This document shows positions 29,758 to 33,303 of a DNA stretch of 33,303 bases, in pieces. Below the pieces are notes generated by a model, which was not told the DNA's origin, did no database searches, and saw nothing but the letters and a program-made list of their open reading frames with translations. The translations under genes and the position numbers were made by a program. The number at the start of each line of letters is the position of its first letter. The stretch's first letter is position 1. This stretch comes from Spirochaetaceae bacterium. GTDB taxonomy: Bacteria > Spirochaetota > Spirochaetia > DSM-27196 > SLAA01. The stretch lies in NCBI GenBank assembly GCA_003552185.1, contig PUOW01000030.1, positions 1-33,303 on the forward strand, written 5' to 3'.

Positions 29758-31455
29758 GTGAACGCGGCGCAGCAAGGTCTTCCGGACCAGCCGGACTCGG
29801 TAGCAGGCCATGTGGTCGACGTAGTGCAGGGCACGGTAACCCCGGGTGTGCTACACATAATCAAAGGCCGGATTGCCCAGTTCGAGCCGCGTGCAGATGT
29901 CCCGCAGCGCTACCTCATTCCCGGCTTCATCGATGCGCACATCCACGTGGAGAGCACCATGCTTCCGCCCGCGGAGTTCGCGCGCTGGGCGGTAGTGCAG
30001 GGTACCGTCGCCACCGTTTCCGATCCGCATGAGATTGCCAACGTCCTCGGCGTCGCCGGCGTGGAGTACATGATTGCCGAGGCCGCACGGCGTCCGCCTT
30101 TTACGATTCTGTTCGGCGCCCCCTCGTGCGTTCCGGCAACCGCTTTTGAAACCTCAGGCGCGGTGCTCGACGCTGAGGCCGTGCAACAGCTGCTCAGCCG
30201 TCCGGAGATCGGTTATCTCAGCGAGGTCATGAACGTACCCGGCGTGCTCAACGACGACCCGGATTTGCTCGCCAAGCTACGCGCGGCACGCCGAGCCGGC
30301 AAGCCGATCGACGGCCACGCTCCCGGTTTCCGCGGCGAGGCGGTGATGCGTTACGCCGCAGCTGGTGTAAGCACCGATCACGAATGCACCACCCTGGAAG
30401 AGGCGCGCGACCGCCTCGCCGCCGGGATGTGGGTGTTGATCAGGGAGGGGTCGGCCGCGAAGGACTTTGACGCGCTTGCGCCGCTCCTGTTCGAGGCGCC
30501 CGAGCATCTGATGTTCTGCAGTGACGACAAACACCCCAACGACCTCCTCGTCGGCCATATCAACAGCATTGCCGCCCGCGCAGTCGCTCTTGGTGCCGAC
30601 CCCATCGCGGTACTGCGGATCGCCTGCCTGAACCCCGCTCGACACTACGGCATTGACACCGGCTTGCTTCGCCCCGGAGACCGGGCCTCGTTTGTGGTAG
30701 TCGATGATCTGTTGCAGTTCCGACCGCTGGCTACCTACCTCGATGGAACCTGTGCGGCGCGCGAAGGCCAACCACTGTGGAGCTACCTTGCTCCCGAGAC
30801 ACCCAACGTGTTTCGCAGCTGCAAGCTCACGCCTTCGAGCCTGCGGCTCAGCGCCTCACGAGACGCCACGCTGCGCGTCATCGAGGCCTATGACGGCAAA
30901 CTCATAACCGGCGAGCGCTTGTTCTCGAATGCAAAAACCGGACGTGACGGTACGCTACAAGCGGACACCGCGCGCGACCTTCTCAAGATCGCGGTGGTCA
31001 ACCGCTACACCGAAGCGGACCCGGCCGTGGCGCTGGTACACGGGTTCGGGCTGAAGCGCGGGGCAATAGCTTCCTCGGTGGCTCACGATTCGCACAATGT
31101 GGTCGCGGTAGGGGCCGACGACGAGAGCCTCCTCGCAGCCATCGGCGCGGTGGTGGGGGTGGGCGGCGGCGTGGCCGTCGCGCGCTCGCCGCAGGAGGTT
31201 GACTGCCTCGAGCTGCCGATTGCGGGCCTCATGGCCGCCGGCCGGGGCGACGCCGTCGCCGCCCGTTACGAAGAGCTCGACCGGGCAGCCAACGCGCTCG
31301 GCTCACGGCTTCGCTCGCCGCTGATGACCCTCTCGTTTATGGCGCTGCCGGTCATCCCCAGGCTCAAGCTCAGTGACAAGGGGCTGTTCGACGGTGAGGC
31401 GTTCGCGTTTACCACGCTTGAAATCGCGCCGGACGACGAGCCGGCGCTCGAGTAG
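29758..31455 (+). CDS. ade: Adenine deaminase
   Basis: A 565-residue amidohydrolase that turns adenine into hypoxanthine and ammonia. The metal-binding IDAHIHVESTML, the DPHEIANVLG block, HAPGFRGEAV, CSDDKHPNDL and the C-terminal VAHDSHNVVAVG and VGGGVAV blocks all match bacterial Ade (AdeC). Two GTG starts are in frame: the one at 29722 has no ribosome site, and the one at 29758 follows AAAGGAG by ten bases and is chosen. With the guanine-deaminase-like gene on the opposite strand it would channel both purines toward hypoxanthine and xanthine, the substrates of the molybdenum hydroxylase whose accessory protein XdhC is encoded nearby. The stop codon lies in a 31-bp tandem repeat. Confidence 0.93.
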   Translation: MNAAQQGLPDQPDSVAGHVVDVVQGTVTPGVLHIIKGRIAQFEPRADVPQRYLIPGFIDAHIHVESTMLPPAEFARWAVVQGTVATVSDPHEIANVLGVAGVEYMIAEAARRPPFTILFGAPSCVPATAFETSGAVLDAEAVQQLLSRPEIGYLSEVMNVPGVLNDDPDLLAKLRAARRAGKPIDGHAPGFRGEAVMRYAAAGVSTDHECTTLEEARDRLAAGMWVLIREGSAAKDFDALAPLLFEAPEHLMFCSDDKHPNDLLVGHINSIAARAVALGADPIAVLRIACLNPARHYGIDTGLLRPGDRASFVVVDDLLQFRPLATYLDGTCAAREGQPLWSYLAPETPNVFRSCKLTPSSLRLSASRDATLRVIEAYDGKLITGERLFSNAKTGRDGTLQADTARDLLKIAVVNRYTEADPAVALVHGFGLKRGAIASSVAHDSHNVVAVGADDESLLAAIGAVVGVGGGVAVARSPQEVDCLELPIAGLMAAGRGDAVAARYEELDRAANALGSRLRSPLMTLSFMALPVIPRLKLSDKGLFDGEAFAFTTLEIAPDDEPALE

Positions 31456-31514
31456 CCCCGCCCCCGAGCGGCCTTGCGACTAGTAGCCCCGCCCCCGGTC
31501 GAGCTTGCGACTAG
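31453..31514. repeat. Two 31-bp tandem units spanning two convergent stop codons
   Basis: Units 31453-31483 and 31484-31514 both run TAGCCCCGCCCCC to TTGCGACTAG and differ at a few central bases. The first begins with the TAG stop of ade. The second ends with CTAG, which is the TAG stop of the deaminase on the minus strand. A degenerate third copy continues into the deaminase 3' end, probably the source of the repeat. Confidence 0.85.
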
Positions 31515-32002
31515 TACTCCACCCGGTCGGGCTTGGCGGTCCAGGCTTCAAAGCTCGCCTGCGCCTCGTCACGCAGGAGCTGCTGCATCGGAAGCCTGCG
31601 CTGTTCACACGCGCGGAGAATCTCCTCGTAGATAAAAGCATCGTCAAAGCCCGCGGTCGCGGCATCATCACGCGTTGCGGCGTAATAGACTCGGCGCGGA
31701 CGCGCCCAGTACAGTGCGCCCAGACACATCGGGCACGGCTCACAGGTCGTGTAGATGTCGCACTCGTGCAGCTGGTAATCGGCGAGCTCGCGGCAGGCGT
31801 TGCGGACGGCATTGATCTCGGCGTGGGCGGTGGGGTCGCAACTGCTTGTGACGGTGTTGGTGCCCTCGGCGATGATCCGCCCGTCGCGCACAACCACCGC
31901 GGCGAACGGCCCCCCTCTTCCGGCCCGAACGTTCTCAACCGCAAGCTCGATCGCAGCGCGCATGAAATGCTCCGCGTTACGGTGCTCCACACTCCACCTC
32001 AC
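31511..32002 (-). CDS. guaD: Guanine-deaminase-like nucleobase deaminase
   Basis: A 163-residue zinc deaminase of the cytidine-deaminase superfamily. The zinc site is complete: TAHAEINA (His60, Glu62) and TTCEPCPMCLGALYWA (Cys90, Cys93). The C-terminal KPDRVEY tail resembles that closing the active site of Bacillus-type guanine deaminase, which makes xanthine from guanine. tRNA adenosine deaminase TadA is a relative, but the C-terminal tail argues against it. The GTG start (32002) is only four bases past the xdhC stop, so the two are co-transcribed; an ATG at codon 14 is a possible later start. Confidence 0.85.
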   Translation of the reverse strand: MRWSVEHRNAEHFMRAAIELAVENVRAGRGGPFAAVVVRDGRIIAEGTNTVTSSCDPTAHAEINAVRNACRELADYQLHECDIYTTCEPCPMCLGALYWARPRRVYYAATRDDAATAGFDDAFIYEEILRACEQRRLPMQQLLRDEAQASFEAWTAKPDRVEY

Positions 32003-32006
32003 AGGT

Positions 32007-33146
32007 TCAGTTCTGTGCCGCCGCGGCGCTGCGGCCCTGGGCGTGGCCGGCGCTGCGCTCGTGAATGCCGGTGCCCTTGTCCATCAGCCGCGACCCGCTG
32101 TGCCCGCGTTGTTCCGCGAGAATCTCTGCCAGGATACTCAATGCGATTTCTTCAGGCCCCTCCGCCCCGATGTCGAGCCCTACCGGGTTATGCACCCGGT
32201 GAACCGCATCCTCATCGGGCTTACGCCCCTCGGCTTCCAGTGCATCGAGCAACTTTTCGAACCGCCGTCGCGGCCCAAGCACACCAACGTACGCGGGCTT
32301 GTGTTCTATAGCGTACACGAGCGCCTCGCGGTCGCGCTCGAGGTGGTGATTCATGATTACCACGTGGCTATAAGGCGATACCGGAACCAGCTCCGGATAC
32401 CGTTCCGGATGCGCAGCCACGATTTCCGCATCCGGGAAGGTTGCCGCATTCGCGACCGAGGTACGCGGGTCAACCACGATGACGCGAAACCCAATCTCAG
32501 CCGCCCGGGCTGCGAGGGGCACCGCGCCGGGACCGCCGCCGAACAATACGAGCTCGGGGACGGGCGCGCTCAGATCGAAGAACACCTCTTGCCCGTCGAC
32601 CGACTCCAATCTCGAAGCCGAGCCACCCGCCTCGAGCAGCTGCGCCGCGCGGGCTGCAACTCCGTCGCTAATCCCCGATTCCGAGTCGCCGCCGTTTCCG
32701 GCCGGATCCCGCTCCCGAAAAAGCCGGTGCGTCGCACCGTCGTTGTCGAACACGCTCGCGAGCACCGCCGGCGCTCCGGCAGCCTGCAACTCCACCCAGC
32801 CGGCCGCGGCACTTTCGTGATACAGCGGCTCAATATATAGGTCAATCGCGCCGCCGCACCCGAGGCCCAGTCCCCAGACCTCCTCTTCGCTGAGGTCGTA
32901 GCGAACGCGACGCGGCTTCCCGGAAGCCAGCACCTCCCGAGCAACCTCGGCGAGCTCCGGTTCCAGGCAGCCGCCGGAGATCATGCAGGTAGTTGCCCCA
33001 TCCGGGCGCACCAACATCTTGGCGCCGGGTTTGCGGTACGCCGACCCATCAACCTGAAGCAGCGTGACGAGGGCCGGGACCTCCCCTTCGGCGTGAACCG
33101 CTTGCATAGCATTGCGCAGCGCGGCAATCTCGCGGGCGTTAATCAT
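32007..33146 (-). CDS. xdhC: XdhC/CoxI-family molybdenum-hydroxylase accessory protein
   Basis: A 379-residue protein of the XdhC family, which binds the molybdenum cofactor and helps sulfurate and insert it into xanthine dehydrogenase-type enzymes. The N-terminal XdhC/CoxI domain shows MISGGCLEPEL and GLGLGCGGAIDLYIEPL, with the conserved Cys of the family. The C-terminal Rossmann domain has ELVLFGGGPGAVPLAARAAE, NHHLERD, YVGVLGPRRRFEKLL and VHNPVGLDIGAEGPEEIALSILAEI. A low-complexity tail of about 35 residues follows. TTG codons precede the ATG at 33146, which is chosen because AGGAG lies eight bases upstream. The dehydrogenase itself is not in the window and may start at the right edge. 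Confidence 0.92.
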   Translation of the reverse strand: MINAREIAALRNAMQAVHAEGEVPALVTLLQVDGSAYRKPGAKMLVRPDGATTCMISGGCLEPELAEVAREVLASGKPRRVRYDLSEEEVWGLGLGCGGAIDLYIEPLYHESAAAGWVELQAAGAPAVLASVFDNDGATHRLFRERDPAGNGGDSESGISDGVAARAAQLLEAGGSASRLESVDGQEVFFDLSAPVPELVLFGGGPGAVPLAARAAEIGFRVIVVDPRTSVANAATFPDAEIVAAHPERYPELVPVSPYSHVVIMNHHLERDREALVYAIEHKPAYVGVLGPRRRFEKLLDALEAEGRKPDEDAVHRVHNPVGLDIGAEGPEEIALSILAEILAEQRGHSGSRLMDKGTGIHERSAGHAQGRSAAAAQN

Positions 33147-33187
33147 CAACAAAACTCCTGAGCATCACTTCTGTCGTCCAGATTTTT

Positions 33188-33216
33188 ATCTTACCACGCC
33201 CTTGCAGTCTCAGCAA
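33188..33216 (-). promoter_or_regulatory. Promoter of the xdhC-guaD pair
   Basis: On the minus strand TTGCTG (33211-33216), 17 bases and TAAGAT (33188-33193) form a moderate promoter, with an extra TG one base ahead of the -10 box. The leader would be about 35 bases and carries AGGAG. Confidence 0.45.
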
Positions 33217-33300
33217 ACCGTCGAGTAAGCTGGCCTATACACGAGAGGTGACGGCGCGTTTCATCTCCGTCGAGAAGAATACGGTTTCTGAGGATTGCAA

Positions 33301-33303
33301 ATG
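33301..33303 (+). other. Start codon of a gene that continues past the right edge
   Basis: An ATG ends the window and GAGGA lies about six bases before it, in a 150-base divergent gap opposite xdhC. A new gene, perhaps part of the purine hydroxylase locus, probably begins here; its product cannot be seen. Confidence 0.45.

Noticed and set aside
31511-32002. tRNA adenosine deaminase TadA
   Set aside because: The zinc motif is shared, but the KPDRVEY tail and the purine-gene neighbourhood favour guanine deaminase.

Overview
The window is about 33 kb of GC-rich DNA from a Gram-negative bacterium (a lipoprotein with a lipobox, a small outer-membrane-barrel candidate, divided inner-membrane machinery). 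The catabolism encoded (arginine deiminase, corrinoid-dependent demethylation of methylated amines, molybdenum-hydroxylase-linked purine breakdown) points to an anaerobe. A free-living spirochaete (Spirochaetaceae-like) fits best, but that is inference from gene content; no rRNA or other phylogenetic marker is present. No tRNA, rRNA, CRISPR array, phage or transposase gene was seen.

Layout. (1) 1-2836: the start of an NhaC-type antiporter gene (minus strand, cut by the window edge) diverges from arginine deiminase and ornithine carbamoyltransferase, an arginine-catabolic pair without carbamate kinase in view. (2) 2896-4889: a two-gene ABC-2 exporter. (3) 14247 down to 4903, minus strand: a tight eight-gene operon with a MetH-activation-domain protein, three non-pyrrolysine MttB-family methyltransferases, one corrinoid protein, a methylcorrinoid:tetrahydrofolate methyltransferase, a MetF-like methylenetetrahydrofolate reductase with altered catalytic acids, and an asparagine-synthetase-like protein that lacks the catalytic N-terminal cysteine. 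Together they could move methyl groups from quaternary amines to tetrahydrofolate. (4) 14534-20712: a WHy-domain lipoprotein, a PAP2 phosphatase, MetZ, an MFS transporter, a small barrel-like protein and a large protein with an internal HPr-like domain. (5) 20737-24483: a membrane-anchored tricorn-type protease. (6) 24664-33303: a purine/ureide-type locus with a PLP enzyme, YgeW, a MocA-type nucleotidyltransferase, a threonine-synthase-like PLP enzyme, adenine deaminase, guanine-deaminase-like protein and XdhC. This resembles the E. coli yge/ygf and anaerobic uric-acid clusters, but with two unusual PLP enzymes where ygeX would be expected. A further gene starts at the last codon of the window.

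Across the window there are many short tandem duplications. Inside genes their unit lengths are 15, 18, 21 and 30 bp, all multiples of three; between genes 13-, 15- and 31-bp units also occur. A 180-bp element with 24-bp inverted ends exactly fills the gap between two convergent stop codons. Several promoters have TATAAT-like boxes very close to start codons, suggesting leaderless or near-leaderless transcripts.
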